Assembly (NCBI RefSeq): GCF_016937615.1
Contig: NZ_JAFHKI010000006.1
Location: forward strand, 1 to 64,000
Source of the DNA: Pseudomonas lactucae
GTDB taxonomy: Bacteria > Pseudomonadota > Gammaproteobacteria > Pseudomonadales > Pseudomonadaceae
Reading direction: 5' to 3'
DNA length: 64,000 nt
The stretch's first letter is position 1; each line of letters starts with the position of its first letter. Position numbers and translations under genes: made by a program. Shown piece after piece: positions 1 to 10,397 of this stretch. Under the pieces are notes generated by a model that did no database searches, had not been told where the DNA came from, and worked only from the letters and a program-made list of their open reading frames with translations.

Positions 1-172
1 CCCTAAACTTGGCTCAGCAATCGTTGGTTATTCTTTGATTTCTCGCGGAGTAACTTGTGATGCTGATAATCTTGTTGACTATCAGTCTGACTCCACAAGC
101 ACCCACACGAATTGCTTGATTCAGTTGTTAAAGAGCGGTTGGTTAAGATGTTTCGTCTCAACCGAGGCGCGC
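1..172 (-). promoter_or_regulatory. rRNA operon leader (upstream of an off-window 16S gene)
   Basis: Read leftward, this stretch follows three tandem promoters and contains an rrn boxA. Its end at the window edge resembles the Pseudomonas pre-16S leader as I remember it. The 16S gene should begin just left of base 1. I see no convincing protein-coding gene here; the short open frames on both strands look like chance. The assignment is inferred from promoters, boxA and remembered leader sequence, since no rRNA gene body is in view. Confidence 0.75.
126..136 (-). promoter_or_regulatory. rrn boxA antitermination site
   Basis: On the minus strand the core reads GCTCTTTAACA, matching the boxA element bound as RNA by NusB/NusE (S10) in rRNA leaders. 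It lies 37 bases downstream of the nearest -10 box, in the orientation of the rrn promoters. Confidence 0.85.
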
Positions 173-200
173 ATTCTACAGCAGCCTCATTTGCTGTCAA
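173..200 (-). promoter_or_regulatory. rrn promoter, proximal of three
   Basis: The minus strand shows a -35 TTGACA (195-200), a 16-base spacer and a -10 TAGAAT (173-178). It is followed by a GC-rich discriminator beginning GCGCGCC, as in stringently controlled rRNA promoters. The DNA upstream of the -35 is A-rich. Confidence 0.85.
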
Positions 201-282
201 GTGGTTATTTTCAGAAGCTTTCGAAGATTTCTTCAACAACTTCAACCACTTGCGCTTTCGATCTCTCGTCAGCGGGAGGCGA

Positions 283-310
283 ATTCTACAGCGTTACACG
301 CCGCTGTCAA
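283..310 (-). promoter_or_regulatory. rrn promoter, middle of three
   Basis: The minus strand shows TTGACA (305-310), a 16-base spacer and TAGAAT (283-288), then a GC-rich discriminator (TCGCCTCCCGC). The boxes and spacer length equal those of the proximal promoter. An A-rich tract that could act as an UP element lies at about 311-335. Confidence 0.85.
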
Positions 311-427
311 CACCTCTTTTTCAACTTCCTTTTGGCTTCGATGAACTGAGCAACTTGCTGTCGAAAACTACTTAACTCATTGTTTACCAAGGAGTTTTCC
401 GTTTCGACTGCGCCGGAAGTGGGGCGA

Positions 428-455
428 ATTATAGGCTTCCAGAATCTGTGGTCAA
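428..455 (-). promoter_or_regulatory. rrn promoter, distal of three
   Basis: The minus strand shows TTGACC (450-455), a 16-base spacer and a perfect TATAAT (428-433), with discriminator TCGCCCC. Its likely UP element (about 456-476, A/T-rich) runs across the stop codon of msrQ. Confidence 0.85.
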
Positions 456-462
456 GCGTTAA

Positions 463-1086
463 TTACGCTTTTGTTGCGGAAGGCGCTTTTTTCGTAATGA
501 GACGAGGAATTCGGCGCATCAAGGACGGTATACGCAGCACCAGCAGCAGCGCACCTATAGAAGCATAGATAGCCCACTCCTTCAGATCAGCCCGCACAAT
601 CCACAGCATGTGCAGCAACCCAAGCCCCAGAATCACATAGACCAGGCGATGCAACTTCTTCCATCGACTGCCCAGCCGTCGCTGGCTATAACGGTTAGAC
701 GTGACGGCCAACACCAATAACGACAAGAAACCCAATGCACCCACAATAATGTAGGGCCGCTTGCGCAGCTCCACGCCCAACTGCGACCAATCAAGCCCCA
801 GGACGAATACGCAATAGGCCGCCAAGTGCAGCACCACATAGGCAAAGCACCACAAGCCAAGCTGTCGGCGCACTGCGATCCACCCCGCCCAGCCGCTCAA
901 CTTCTGCAACGGCGTCATACATAAGGTGATCAGCAACAGAATCAACGTGCCCAAGCCCAATCGATCAACCAATACTTTGCCTGGGTCAGGTCCCAAGGCA
1001 AAACTCCACGCTTCATATAGCCACAACAACGGCCACAGGGCGGCGGCGATAAAGACACCAATGCGCCAGATGGGGTAACGCATCAA
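463..1086 (-). CDS. msrQ: Heme-binding membrane subunit MsrQ of periplasmic methionine sulfoxide reductase
   Basis: MsrQ (formerly YedZ) is a heme b inner-membrane protein that passes electrons to MsrP for repair of oxidised methionine in periplasmic proteins. The 207-residue product is mostly hydrophobic helices with the ferric-reductase-like pattern, including histidines in the helices around VVLHLAAY and GLLHMLW. Its ATG lies inside the end of msrP (ATGA overlap), so the pair is probably translationally coupled; a second ATG follows at 1083. The gene ends 8 bases before the -35 box of an rRNA promoter. Confidence 0.92.
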   Translation of the reverse strand: MMRYPIWRIGVFIAAALWPLLWLYEAWSFALGPDPGKVLVDRLGLGTLILLLITLCMTPLQKLSGWAGWIAVRRQLGLWCFAYVVLHLAAYCVFVLGLDWSQLGVELRKRPYIIVGALGFLSLLVLAVTSNRYSQRRLGSRWKKLHRLVYVILGLGLLHMLWIVRADLKEWAIYASIGALLLVLRIPSLMRRIPRLITKKAPSATKA

Positions 1087-2096
1087 TAGTTCTTCCGCAG
1101 ATCGAGACCGGTATAGAGAGAGGCGACTTCATCCGAGTAGCCGTTGAACATCTGCGTCTCGCGTACATTGGGGCTGAATAGGCCGCTCGGCAAACGACGT
1201 TCCCGCGCCTGAGTCCAGCGTGGGTGATCGACCGTAGGGTTCACGTTCGCATAGAACCCGTATTCATCCGCCGCAATGCTCTGCCAGGTGGTTTTAGGCT
1301 GCTCACTGACAAGACTGATCCGCACGATGGACTTTACGCTCTTGAACCCATACTTCCACGGCACGACCAGCCGCAACGGCGCGCCGTTCTGATTGGGCAA
1401 CTCCCGCCCATACATGCCAACCGCCAAAATCGCCAGCGGGTTCATCGCTTCATCCAGACGCAACCCTTCTACATAAGGCCAGTCGATCAAGCCGAAACTC
1501 GAACGCTGTCCCGGCATGCTCTTAGGATCCTGGAGCGTTTCAAAACGGATGTACTTGGCCTTGGAGGTCGGTTCGACCTGCTTGAGCAAGGCGGAGATTG
1601 GAAAACCCATCCACGGAATAACCATCGACCAGGCCTCGACACAACGCAACCGGTAGATCCGCTCTTCCAACTGATAGGGCTTCATGAAGTCTTCCAAGGC
1701 ATAACGCCCAGGCTTTGCGACCTCTCCATCAATCACCACACTCCAGGGTTCAGTCTTGAGTGAGCCCGCATTTTTCGCCGGGTCGCCCTTGTCCGTGCCG
1801 AACTCATAGAAGTTATTGTAGTGGGTTGCATCCTTGAACGGCGTGATCGCCTCATCCTTGACCGTCACCGCCTGCCATTTCGTTGTGGGCAGTTTCTCGG
1901 CAAACCAATTCGGCGCCTTGCCCCGCTCAACATCGGCATAACGCGCAGCCTCGTCTGCACTGGCCCAGCGCGGCAAGCTGCTGGCAGCAATACCGGCAAG
2001 CGCACCACCGAGCAAGCTGCGGCGAGAAAGATAGAAGGATTCAGGTGTGACATCCGATTCGTGGCAATCGGACGCTTTGGGCAATTTGATTAACAT
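1083..2096 (-). CDS. msrP: Molybdopterin-dependent protein-methionine-sulfoxide reductase MsrP
   Basis: MsrP (formerly YedY) is the periplasmic molybdoenzyme that reduces protein methionine sulfoxide using electrons from MsrQ. The 337-residue product starts with a Tat signal: SRRSLLGG at residues 24-31 followed by a small-residue hydrophobic stretch, with likely cleavage near ASA-DEA. Cys152 in RLRCVEAWS fits the molybdenum-ligating cysteine of the family. The overlap with msrQ indicates a two-gene operon. Confidence 0.94.
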   Translation of the reverse strand: MLIKLPKASDCHESDVTPESFYLSRRSLLGGALAGIAASSLPRWASADEAARYADVERGKAPNWFAEKLPTTKWQAVTVKDEAITPFKDATHYNNFYEFGTDKGDPAKNAGSLKTEPWSVVIDGEVAKPGRYALEDFMKPYQLEERIYRLRCVEAWSMVIPWMGFPISALLKQVEPTSKAKYIRFETLQDPKSMPGQRSSFGLIDWPYVEGLRLDEAMNPLAILAVGMYGRELPNQNGAPLRLVVPWKYGFKSVKSIVRISLVSEQPKTTWQSIAADEYGFYANVNPTVDHPRWTQARERRLPSGLFSPNVRETQMFNGYSDEVASLYTGLDLRKNY

Positions 2097-2159
2097 GGCA
2101 ACTCCGCAGCATTGGAGGACAGGTGCATCAATAGACTGCGGAGTATGGGGGAAATTACA

Positions 2160-3017
2160 TTAAGGCAATGTTTTGTCCCGGCGCAGATGCAGCAAATATT
2201 GAATCGGCCCGGAAGCGGCATAGACAAGGAATGCCAGCAGCAGAATGCGCGGCGGATCACTGAACACCACGGCGAACACCAACACCACCACCAGGATCGC
2301 CACGAACGGCACCCGCCCCTTGAGGTCGAGCTCCTTGAAGCTGTTGTACTTGATGTTGCTGACCATCAGCATGCCAGCCGCCGCCACCATCAAGGCCACC
2401 AGGAATGACATTTTCGACCCCTGGATGCCGTAGTCACTGAATGCCCAGACGATACCCGCCACCACTCCTGCAGCCGCAGGGCTGGCAAGACCAATGAAGT
2501 AACGTTTGTCGGCAGTGCCCACCTGAGTATTGAAGCGCGCCAAGCGCAAGGCAGCACCCGCCACATAGATGAAGGCAACCATCCAACCCACCTTGCCCAT
2601 ATCACCCAATGCCCAGGCAAACGCCAGCAATGCGGGTGCAACACCAAACGCCACCATGTCCGACAGCGAGTCGTACTCGGCACCGAAAGCACTTTGGGTA
2701 TTGGTCATGCGCGCCACACGACCATCCAGGCCATCAAGCACCATGGCCACGAAGATGGCGATGGCGGCAAAGCCGAAATACTTGCTGGCACTCGCCGCAT
2801 CACCCGCCGCGAGCGCGCTCTGGGCACTCATGGAGTTGATGATGGAATAGAACCCGGCAAACAGGTTCGCCGTGGTGAACAGGTTGGGCAAAAGATAGAT
2901 GCCACGATGCCGGACCTTGCGGCCTTCCGCGTCATGCCCTTCTTCGACATGCTCATCGATCGGCAGCAGGCTTTCGGCGTCAGAAGCCTGGTTTGGCTCT
3001 TCGGGACGTTCGCTCAT
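2160..3017 (-). CDS. pssA: CDP-diacylglycerol--serine O-phosphatidyltransferase
   Basis: This membrane enzyme makes phosphatidylserine from CDP-diacylglycerol and serine, the first committed step to phosphatidylethanolamine. The complete CDP-alcohol phosphotransferase signature is present: DGLDGRVAR, then G and two aspartates in GAEYDSLSD. Several hydrophobic helices follow, and the N-terminal 40 residues are polar and acidic. It is the membrane-embedded PssA type, not the E. coli phospholipase-D-like type. It lies downstream of ilvC beyond that gene's terminator. Confidence 0.93.
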   Translation of the reverse strand: MSERPEEPNQASDAESLLPIDEHVEEGHDAEGRKVRHRGIYLLPNLFTTANLFAGFYSIINSMSAQSALAAGDAASASKYFGFAAIAIFVAMVLDGLDGRVARMTNTQSAFGAEYDSLSDMVAFGVAPALLAFAWALGDMGKVGWMVAFIYVAGAALRLARFNTQVGTADKRYFIGLASPAAAGVVAGIVWAFSDYGIQGSKMSFLVALMVAAAGMLMVSNIKYNSFKELDLKGRVPFVAILVVVLVFAVVFSDPPRILLLAFLVYAASGPIQYLLHLRRDKTLP

Positions 3018-3120
3018 GGACTTTACCTTGCAACGGTTTGAAAAAGTTCGACAAATACATGCGGTGCGCGTTCGCCCGCAAACGATGCAGCTTTATACCA
3101 GAACCCGCCTTGCAAACGAA

Positions 3121-3144
3121 AAAACGCGGCCTAAGCCGCGTTTT
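3121..3144 (-). terminator. Terminator downstream of ilvC
   Basis: A perfect 10-bp stem AAAACGCGGC / GCCGCGTTTT with loop CTAA. Read leftward it follows the ilvC stop codon and ends in a T run. The symmetric A/T flanks would also permit rightward function. Confidence 0.8.
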
Positions 3145-3161
3145 CTGTTGATGCGTACGAC

Positions 3162-4186
<1,025 letters not shown>

Positions 4187-4224
4187 CTATATATCCAGGC
4201 CATCAGGCCATTCACTAATTTGGG

Positions 4225-4716
4225 TTAGATGCTGAGTACTTTGTCGCCACGGGCAATGCCGGTGACACCACTGCGTACGGTTTCCAGAATCGAGGCCGTC
4301 CCGATCGACTGGATGAAGCTGTCCAGCTTGTCGCTTGTACCGGTCAGTTGCACGGTATAAACGCTGGCGCTCACATCGACGATCTGCCCGCGATAGATGT
4401 CGGTGGTGCGTTTGATCTCGGCACGCTGGGCCCCCGTGGCCTTGACCTTGACCAGCATCAGCTCGCGCTCGATGTGAGCGCTTTCCGACAGGTCGACCAG
4501 CTTGACCACTTCGATCAGCTTGTTGAGGTTCTTGGTGATCTGCTCGATCACCTCATCGTGACCCACGGTGGTCAACGTCAGGCGCGACAGGGTCGGGTCT
4601 TCGGTCGGGGCCACGGTCAGGCTCTCGATGTTGTAGTTGCGTTGCGAAAACAGGCCGACAACACGAGACAGAGCGCCGGGTTCGTTCTCCAGAAGCAGGG
4701 AGATAATGTGCCGCAT
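4225..4716 (-). CDS. ilvH: Acetolactate synthase small (regulatory) subunit
   Basis: This regulatory subunit of acetolactate synthase III confers valine feedback inhibition. The 163-residue product opens with the ACT domain MRHIISLLLENEPGALSRV and keeps the NYNIESLTVAP pattern and a second regulatory half. I chose the ATG at 4716, two bases after the ilvI stop. An upstream in-frame start at 4746 would overlap ilvI and lacks family support. Operon order is ilvI-ilvH-ilvC. Confidence 0.95.
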   Translation of the reverse strand: MRHIISLLLENEPGALSRVVGLFSQRNYNIESLTVAPTEDPTLSRLTLTTVGHDEVIEQITKNLNKLIEVVKLVDLSESAHIERELMLVKVKATGAQRAEIKRTTDIYRGQIVDVSASVYTVQLTGTSDKLDSFIQSIGTASILETVRSGVTGIARGDKVLSI

Positions 4717-4718
4717 GA

Positions 4719-6443
4719 TTAAGTACGCTCCGTCTTGTTCAGCCACATGTCGCGCATAGAGCCGTCTTTGATCTGCATCGGGTAGACGTGCTCGCTGGTA
4801 TCCACCTTGATATCGATGAACACCAGGCGGTCCTTCATGGCGAACGCCTCTTCCATCTTCGGCTTGAGATCTTTCAGATCGGTGATGCGAATGCCGACAT
4901 GGCCATAGGCTTCAACCAACTTGATGAAATCCGGCAACGATTCCATATAGGAATGGGAGTGACGGCTACCGTAGCTCATGTCCTGCCATTGACGAACCAT
5001 GCCCAGCACGCCGTTGTTCAAGCAGACGATCTTCACCGGAAGACCGTACTGCAGGCACGTCGACAGTTCCTGAATGTTCATCTGGATACTGCCTTCACCG
5101 GTAACGCACGCAACATCGGCGTCCGGGAAACTCAGTTTCACACCCATGGCCGCAGGGAAACCAAAGCCCATCGTGCCCAGGCCGCCGGAGTTGATCCAGC
5201 GGTTAGGCTTATCGAACTTGTAGTACTGCGCGGCGAACATCTGGTGCTGGCCCACGTCGGAGGTCACAAAGGCGTCGCCCTTGGTCACTTCGCACAGGGT
5301 CTCGATTACGGTTTGCGGCTTGATGATGCTGCCGTCGCCCTTGTCGTAAGGGAACAGGCCACGATCACCGCGCCATTCGTCGATCTGCTTCCACCAGCTG
5401 GCAACGGATTCCTTGTTCGGTGTTTCGCCGATGTCCTTGAGCGCGGCGACCATTTCGGTCAATACGCTTTCCACTGGACCCACAATCGGCACATCGGCCT
5501 TGATGGTCTTGGAGATAGACGCCGGGTCGATGTCGATGTGAATGATCTTGGCATTCGGGCAAAACTTGCTCGCGCCGTTGATCACACGGTCATCAAACCG
5601 CGCGCCCACGGCCAGGATCACGTCGGCGTGGTGCATGGCCAGGTTGGCGGTATAGCTGCCGTGCATGCCGAGCATGCCGACGAACTGGCGGTCCGTACCC
5701 GGGAATGCGCCGAGGCCCATCAGGGTATTCGTTACCGGCAGGTTGAGCAGCTTGGCCAGTTCGGTCAGCGGCGCGGAACCACCGCCCAGAATCACGCCAC
5801 CGCCCGAGTACAGCACTGGACGCTTGGCTGCCAGAAGCATTTCCGCCGCCTTGCGAATTTGCCCCGAGTGCCCGCGGACAGCCGGGCTGTAGGAACGCAG
5901 CTTGGCCTTCTTAGGGAAGACGTATTCGAACTTTTCCGCCGGGTTGGTCATGTCTTTCGGGATATCGACCACCACCGGGCCCGGGCGACCGGACTGTGCG
6001 AGGTAGAACGCCTTTTTCATGACTTCCGGGATTTCCGAGGCGTGCTTGATCATGAAGCTGTGTTTCACGATCGGCCGGGAGATACCGATCATGTCGGTTT
6101 CCTGGAATGCATCGGTACCGACCATGGTGCTAGGCACCTGGCCAGAGATGATTACCATCGGGATGGAGTCCATATACGCAGTCGCGATGCCGGTAATGGC
6201 ATTGGTTGCGCCTGGGCCGGAGGTGACCAGTACCACGCCGGCTTTACCGGTGGCGCGGGCGTAGCCGTCAGCCATATGGGTCGCGGCCTGTTCGTGGCGA
6301 ACCAGGATGTGGGTAACAGCCGGTTCCTTGAACAGTGCGTCGTAAACATGCAGCAGAGCACCACCTGGGTACCCGTAGATATAATCGACGCCTTCGTCAC
6401 GCAAAAAGCGGACGAGCATCTCACCGCCAGATAAAAGCTCCAC
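4719..6443 (-). CDS. ilvI: Acetolactate synthase large (catalytic) subunit
   Basis: A thiamine-diphosphate and FAD enzyme that forms acetolactate or acetohydroxybutyrate in branched-chain amino acid synthesis. The 574-residue product has the [12 protein letters not shown] start, the ThDP glutamate in [15 protein letters not shown] (E51), and the ThDP/Mg segment beginning [13 protein letters not shown] chose the GTG at 6443 because AGAGG lies 8 bases before it; the in-frame GTG at 6452 sits directly on that ribosome site. A promoter and a long leader lie upstream. Confidence 0.95.
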   Translation of the reverse strand: MELLSGGEMLVRFLRDEGVDYIYGYPGGALLHVYDALFKEPAVTHILVRHEQAATHMADGYARATGKAGVVLVTSGPGATNAITGIATAYMDSIPMVIISGQVPSTMVGTDAFQETDMIGISRPIVKHSFMIKHASEIPEVMKKAFYLAQSGRPGPVVVDIPKDMTNPAEKFEYVFPKKAKLRSYSPAVRGHSGQIRKAAEMLLAAKRPVLYSGGGVILGGGSAPLTELAKLLNLPVTNTLMGLGAFPGTDRQFVGMLGMHGSYTANLAMHHADVILAVGARFDDRVINGASKFCPNAKIIHIDIDPASISKTIKADVPIVGPVESVLTEMVAALKDIGETPNKESVASWWKQIDEWRGDRGLFPYDKGDGSIIKPQTVIETLCEVTKGDAFVTSDVGQHQMFAAQYYKFDKPNRWINSGGLGTMGFGFPAAMGVKLSFPDADVACVTGEGSIQMNIQELSTCLQYGLPVKIVCLNNGVLGMVRQWQDMSYGSRHSHSYMESLPDFIKLVEAYGHVGIRITDLKDLKPKMEEAFAMKDRLVFIDIKVDTSEHVYPMQIKDGSMRDMWLNKTERT

Positions 6444-6702
6444 GTTGTTCACCTCTAAAACGCCAGAATACCGTCCGTTGAAAACCGACGGGTCTTAATA
6501 GGTTTACTTCTCAACAGAGCATGAGCGACGGTGGTCGCCGACTACGTCAGCACTGACTGAGCAAGTATTGGGATCGTCCCAAGTGTTGCGGGCTTTTCCC
6601 ACCCAGCGCGAGGTAACGCGTTGCGGGTGTAACAGGTCGGCGCGGATATGCGCCTCATGATCTGCTGAGCGGGCCTGCTTCTGGCAGTCCCGATACAGCG
6701 GA
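6444..6702 (-). promoter_or_regulatory. Long 5' leader of ilvIHC with hairpins
   Basis: About 260 bases separate the promoter from the ilvI start. The leader holds a stem TTGGGA/TCCCAA with a 3-base loop, enclosed by GCAA/TTGC (6561-6589), and a second stem near the end built on CCGTC/GACGG. A small open frame beginning ATGAGGCGC (minus strand) runs across the first hairpin, but it is not notably rich in Ile, Val or Leu codons. I cannot assign a known leader family. Attenuation or another RNA control of branched-chain synthesis is a guess. Confidence 0.45.
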
Positions 6703-6708
6703 CTTTGG

Positions 6709-6737
6709 ATTCTTCTGTTTCAGGCCGTTCAAGTCAA
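6709..6737 (-). promoter_or_regulatory. Probable sigma70 promoter of ilvIHC
   Basis: Minus strand: TTGACT (6732-6737), a 17-base spacer and AAGAAT (6709-6714). The -35 is good and the -10 is fair. It lies between yqcC and ilvI in the right orientation. Confidence 0.6.
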
Positions 6738-6845
6738 GCAATAATTGCGCTTTTTTCCAACTAAGCGCATGAGAACGTAGAAGAAAGGGCTTTGAGGAGG
6801 GATAAAACTCGCCTGAATGTCGTCAAGCGGTAGAAATGTGCGCAA

Positions 6846-6868
6846 GACTGCCGAAAAAACCGGCAGTC
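6846..6868 (-). terminator. Hairpin after yqcC, possible terminator
   Basis: An 8-bp perfect inverted repeat GACTGCCG/CGGCAGTC, with the T run in the loop rather than after the stem on the minus strand. It lies just past the yqcC stop. The unusual T placement makes terminator function uncertain. Confidence 0.4.
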
Positions 6869-6874
6869 AGGCAA

Positions 6875-7204
6875 TTAACGAGCGTCGACAATCAGTTGGT
6901 CGAACTTTTTCAGCGCATTGCGCAATCCAAGGCTCTCACGTGGCCGGTCGGCGTAGACCATTTCCGCCATTTCGAGAATCCCCGAGGCATTCGGCAACGG
7001 TAGGTCCTGTTCGAGGATCTGCTTCATGCGTGCCAGGAAGATCCATTGCAGCCACTGGTGAAAGTCCAGGGTGTCCACCGAAAACGGCTCGACACTACTG
7101 AGCGCCTCGGTGCTGGGGGGCACTTCGTCCCACCAGCCCTGCACGCGCAATTCGCGCTCGATCAACAATAACTGTTCGGCTATCGCGGGCAACCGTGAAT
7201 CCAT
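6875..7204 (-). CDS. YqcC family protein (DUF446)
   Basis: A 109-residue soluble protein resembling the small E. coli YqcC family, whose function is not established. WLQWIFLARMKQILE and LPNASGILEMAE match the family's conserved middle. Its ATG overlaps the stop of the preceding lipoprotein gene by one base (TGATG), so it is probably the last gene of mrcB-lpoP-yqcC. Family membership is recognised from sequence; the role is unknown. Confidence 0.8.
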   Translation of the reverse strand: MDSRLPAIAEQLLLIERELRVQGWWDEVPPSTEALSSVEPFSVDTLDFHQWLQWIFLARMKQILEQDLPLPNASGILEMAEMVYADRPRESLGLRNALKKFDQLIVDAR

Positions 7205-7938
7205 CAGAGGTTGACCTTGGCTTTTTGACGAGCCTGGGCGGCGCCGGCTGCATCGCCCTGGGCGGCGCGCGCATCACCGATCAACGCCCACAGGCTGGCT
7301 TGCAGATCGGGGCGACCGTTGGCCAGTGAAAGGCCACGACGGGCAAACTGCTCGGCCTGCGGTGCGTCCCCTTGGGCCATGCGAACCTGGGCCAGGCGAT
7401 ACAGCACTTGCGGTTCACGCGGCGCAACACGCTGCGCACGTTCAAGACTTGAGGAGGCGCCGTTCAAATCACCTCCCGCCTGTTGTTGCTGAGCGGTGGT
7501 GAGCAAGGCCAGTACCGGACCGTCCAGTTGCTCGTCAGCCGACAGGCCACCGGCGCTGGATGCCGATGGAATGCCGCTGGGCGTCGACGGCATGCTGTAG
7601 CTGCCCTGATTGACCGGCGCCGTCTGAGTCGGTGTCGCGTCGATTGGCCCGGAGCTGCTCGGCCCAGGCGTCCATGGCTCAGCGCTGATCGGTGCCGACG
7701 CGGCAGCGCCAGCACCCGGCACCATCACCACCACGCCCGAATCCTGCGGCATGGCCTGAGGCTTGGCCTGTGCCGGACGATTGGTCACGGTCTGGCGGAA
7801 ACCGCCATTGGCCGAAATCCGATCGCTATTGGAGACGGCCGTGCTCGAATCCACCACAGGAATGGAGCCGCGCTGCACGCTGGAGCAACCGCTGAGCAAA
7901 GCCAGAGCTGTAATCGCTGGAATACACCACTTGTTCAC
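7204..7938 (-). CDS. lpoP: TPR outer-membrane lipoprotein, LpoP-type activator of PBP1B
   Basis: The N-terminus is a lipoprotein signal with lipobox LSGC (Cys18 lipidated). A Ser/Pro/Ala-rich linker of about 120 residues follows, then tetratricopeptide-type helices (PREPQVLYRLAQVRMAQGD onward). In P. aeruginosa the lipoprotein encoded beside mrcB, LpoP, has TPR helices and stimulates PBP1B. Position 16 bases downstream of mrcB, lipobox, long linker and TPR end all fit. Activation of this PBP1B is inferred from that precedent. The linker's low complexity makes its alignment unreliable. Confidence 0.8.
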   Translation of the reverse strand: MNKWCIPAITALALLSGCSSVQRGSIPVVDSSTAVSNSDRISANGGFRQTVTNRPAQAKPQAMPQDSGVVVMVPGAGAAASAPISAEPWTPGPSSSGPIDATPTQTAPVNQGSYSMPSTPSGIPSASSAGGLSADEQLDGPVLALLTTAQQQQAGGDLNGASSSLERAQRVAPREPQVLYRLAQVRMAQGDAPQAEQFARRGLSLANGRPDLQASLWALIGDARAAQGDAAGAAQARQKAKVNL

Positions 7939-7954
7939 TTGAAACCCTCTTTGC

Positions 7955-10279
7955 TTAATTCATCCAGCCCTTGACCCAATCCATCACCGATTCCGCGTCA
8001 GCCGGGGCACCGCCCCCGCACGCAGCACCGGGTGGTGGTTCGCTGCCGCGAATATACGGCATCTGTACCGCGCCCGGACAGTTGGCATCGGAGCCTTGAC
8101 CGGTGTGCGGGTCAATCCAGGCCTGCACGATATTGTCCGGCTGCGGCATGTTCAACGGCAACGGATCGGCCTTGCGCATAAAACTGGTCCAGACCTGCAG
8201 TGCACCGGTAGCGCCGGTAAACGGCGTCTTGCCATTGTCATCACGGCCCAGCCACACCACCGCCAGCACGTCCTGACCGAAACCGGCGAACCAGCTGTCA
8301 CGTGAGTCGTTACTGGTACCGGTCTTGCCCGCCAACGTCAGGTTGGAAGGCAGCACTTTATAGACAGAGCTGCCAGTACCTTCGCGCATCACGCGCTGCA
8401 TGGCGTTCTGGATCAGGTAGATGGAGCCCGCATCGAAACGCTGTTGAATCTGGAAAGGGTAGCGTTTAAGCGGCTCACCCTCGGCCGTCAGCACACTCCG
8501 GATCCCACGCATCGGTGTGTTGAAACCACCGTTGGCGAGGGTCTGGTACATGGTCGCGACTTCCATCGGCGTCATTGCACCGGCGCCCAACAGGATTGAC
8601 GGGAAGGCCGGGAACTCGCGGGTGATACCCAGTCGCGCCAGCGTCTTGAGCACATTCGGCACGCCCACTTCCAACCCCAGTCGAGAGGTGGAAATGTTGT
8701 AGGAATGCGCCAGGCCCTGGTACAGGAACACCGTGCCATGGGAGCGACGATCGAAGTTCTGTGGCGTCCACACCTGGCCATCACTACCCTTGACCGACAG
8801 CGGGTCGTCCGACAGCCAACTGGTGAGCGTGTATTTGCTCGGTTTCTCGAGAGCCGTCAGGTAAACCGCAGGCTTGACCAGCGAGCCAATCGGCCGCACC
8901 GCATCCAGTGCACGGTTGAAACCGGCGAAGCTTGCCTGGCGACTGCCGATCATGGCCTGGACTTCACCGGTCTCCGGGTTGGTCACCACCATCGCCGCTT
9001 CCACTTCGTCCGAGCCTTTGCGGCCGGTCAGGCGCTTGAAGGTGTCGTTGACTGAAGCCTCTGCCTTCATCTGCAGGATCGGGTCGAAGCTGGTGAAGAT
9101 CCGCAGCCCCTCTTCGGTCAAGTCTTCGTCGCGATAGTCTTCACGCAGCTGGCGCTTCACCAGATCGATAAAGCCTGGGAAGGAACTGTCCGCCAACTTG
9201 CCGCGCGTGGTCACGCCCAGCGGCATTTTCTTCGCGGCTGCGACCTGTTCAGCCGTGGCAACGCCCTGCTGCTCCAGCACATCGAGCACCAGGTTGCGGC
9301 GCTCCAGCGCACGCTCAGGGTTGCGACGCGGATTGTAGTAGGAAGGCCCCTTGACCATGCCCACCAGCAAGGCGACCTGATGCAGCTTCAATTCAGACAG
9401 CGGCTGACCGAAGAAAAACTGGCTGGCCAGGCCGAAACCGTGCACCGCACGCTGGCCATCCTGGCCGACGAATACCTCATTGAGGTACGCCTCGAGGATC
9501 TCCTGTTTGCTGTAGTGCAACTCCAGCAACATGGCCATCATGGCTTCGGTGAGCTTGCGGGTCAGGCTGCGCTCATTGGTCAGGTAGAAGTTCTTCACCA
9601 ACTGCTGGGTCAGCGTACTGCCGCCCTGAGTCATCTTGCCGCCTGAGGTGTTCACCCAAATGGCGCGGGCAATCGACTTCGGCGAAACGCCCCAATGGCT
9701 GTAGAAATCCCGGTCTTCCACCGCAACCAGGGTTTCCAGCAGGTACGGCGGCACCTGATCGAGCTTGATCAGGATGCGATCTTCAAGGTTTTTCGGATAA
9801 ATACCGCCGATCATCAACGGTTCGAGGCGCACCACCGGCAGCTTCGAGCCGTTGAGGGACGACAGTTCGGCCACATAGTCACCGGAAAAGCGCACGCGTA
9901 CCGGCTGGGCTTTTTCCAGGCCTTCATAAAACTGGAAGCCACGCGTGTTCAGGTCGACGGTATTACCGCTGACGGCTGCCGCACCCGGGCCATTGCTCAC
10001 GGGTTCGCGGCGGTAGCCCAAGGCGTCGAGTTCGGTGAGAAAATCATCCTTGCTCAGCTTCTGGCCGGTGAACAACTCCAGCGGGCGTGCATACACCTTG
10101 GCCGGAATGGTCCAGCGCTTGCCGGAGAATTTTTCCTGGACTACGGCGTCGAGGTACACCGCGACGCCTGCGAGCACCACAAGGCCCACGAGGCCGAGCT
10201 TGAGCGCCCAGCCAAGCCACGGACGCAGGCCACTGGAGGGAGGTTTTTTACGGGAGCGGGGAGATCGGGTTCGAGTCAT
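7955..10279 (-). CDS. mrcB: Penicillin-binding protein 1B, bifunctional peptidoglycan synthase
   Basis: Class A PBP that polymerises glycan strands and crosslinks peptides in the periplasm. The 774-residue chain has a basic cytoplasmic N-terminus, one membrane segment (about 22-45), and the GT51 glycosyltransferase with catalytic Glu188 in VEDRDFYSHWG and the GGSTLTQQLVKN motif. The penicillin-binding transpeptidase has S466-x-x-K469 (GSLVK), SYN at 526-528 and KTG at 652-654. It is first in an operon with lpoP and yqcC and divergent from the gene at 10398. Confidence 0.95.
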   Translation of the reverse strand: MTRTRSPRSRKKPPSSGLRPWLGWALKLGLVGLVVLAGVAVYLDAVVQEKFSGKRWTIPAKVYARPLELFTGQKLSKDDFLTELDALGYRREPVSNGPGAAAVSGNTVDLNTRGFQFYEGLEKAQPVRVRFSGDYVAELSSLNGSKLPVVRLEPLMIGGIYPKNLEDRILIKLDQVPPYLLETLVAVEDRDFYSHWGVSPKSIARAIWVNTSGGKMTQGGSTLTQQLVKNFYLTNERSLTRKLTEAMMAMLLELHYSKQEILEAYLNEVFVGQDGQRAVHGFGLASQFFFGQPLSELKLHQVALLVGMVKGPSYYNPRRNPERALERRNLVLDVLEQQGVATAEQVAAAKKMPLGVTTRGKLADSSFPGFIDLVKRQLREDYRDEDLTEEGLRIFTSFDPILQMKAEASVNDTFKRLTGRKGSDEVEAAMVVTNPETGEVQAMIGSRQASFAGFNRALDAVRPIGSLVKPAVYLTALEKPSKYTLTSWLSDDPLSVKGSDGQVWTPQNFDRRSHGTVFLYQGLAHSYNISTSRLGLEVGVPNVLKTLARLGITREFPAFPSILLGAGAMTPMEVATMYQTLANGGFNTPMRGIRSVLTAEGEPLKRYPFQIQQRFDAGSIYLIQNAMQRVMREGTGSSVYKVLPSNLTLAGKTGTSNDSRDSWFAGFGQDVLAVVWLGRDDNGKTPFTGATGALQVWTSFMRKADPLPLNMPQPDNIVQAWIDPHTGQGSDANCPGAVQMPYIRGSEPPPGAACGGGAPADAESVMDWVKGWMN

Positions 10280-10397
10280 GGCGGCGGATTATACGCACTT
10301 TATTGATGATCAACATGAGCCGGACAGCGGTTTGCACGACCGGCCATAGCGGCCATAATGCCCGCCATGATTTTCCCCAGACTCTGAAGGATCGCCC

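Noticed and set aside
35..568. Short open frames across the rRNA promoter region
   Set aside because: They overlap three clear promoters and boxA, have no ribosome sites and no recognisable protein features.
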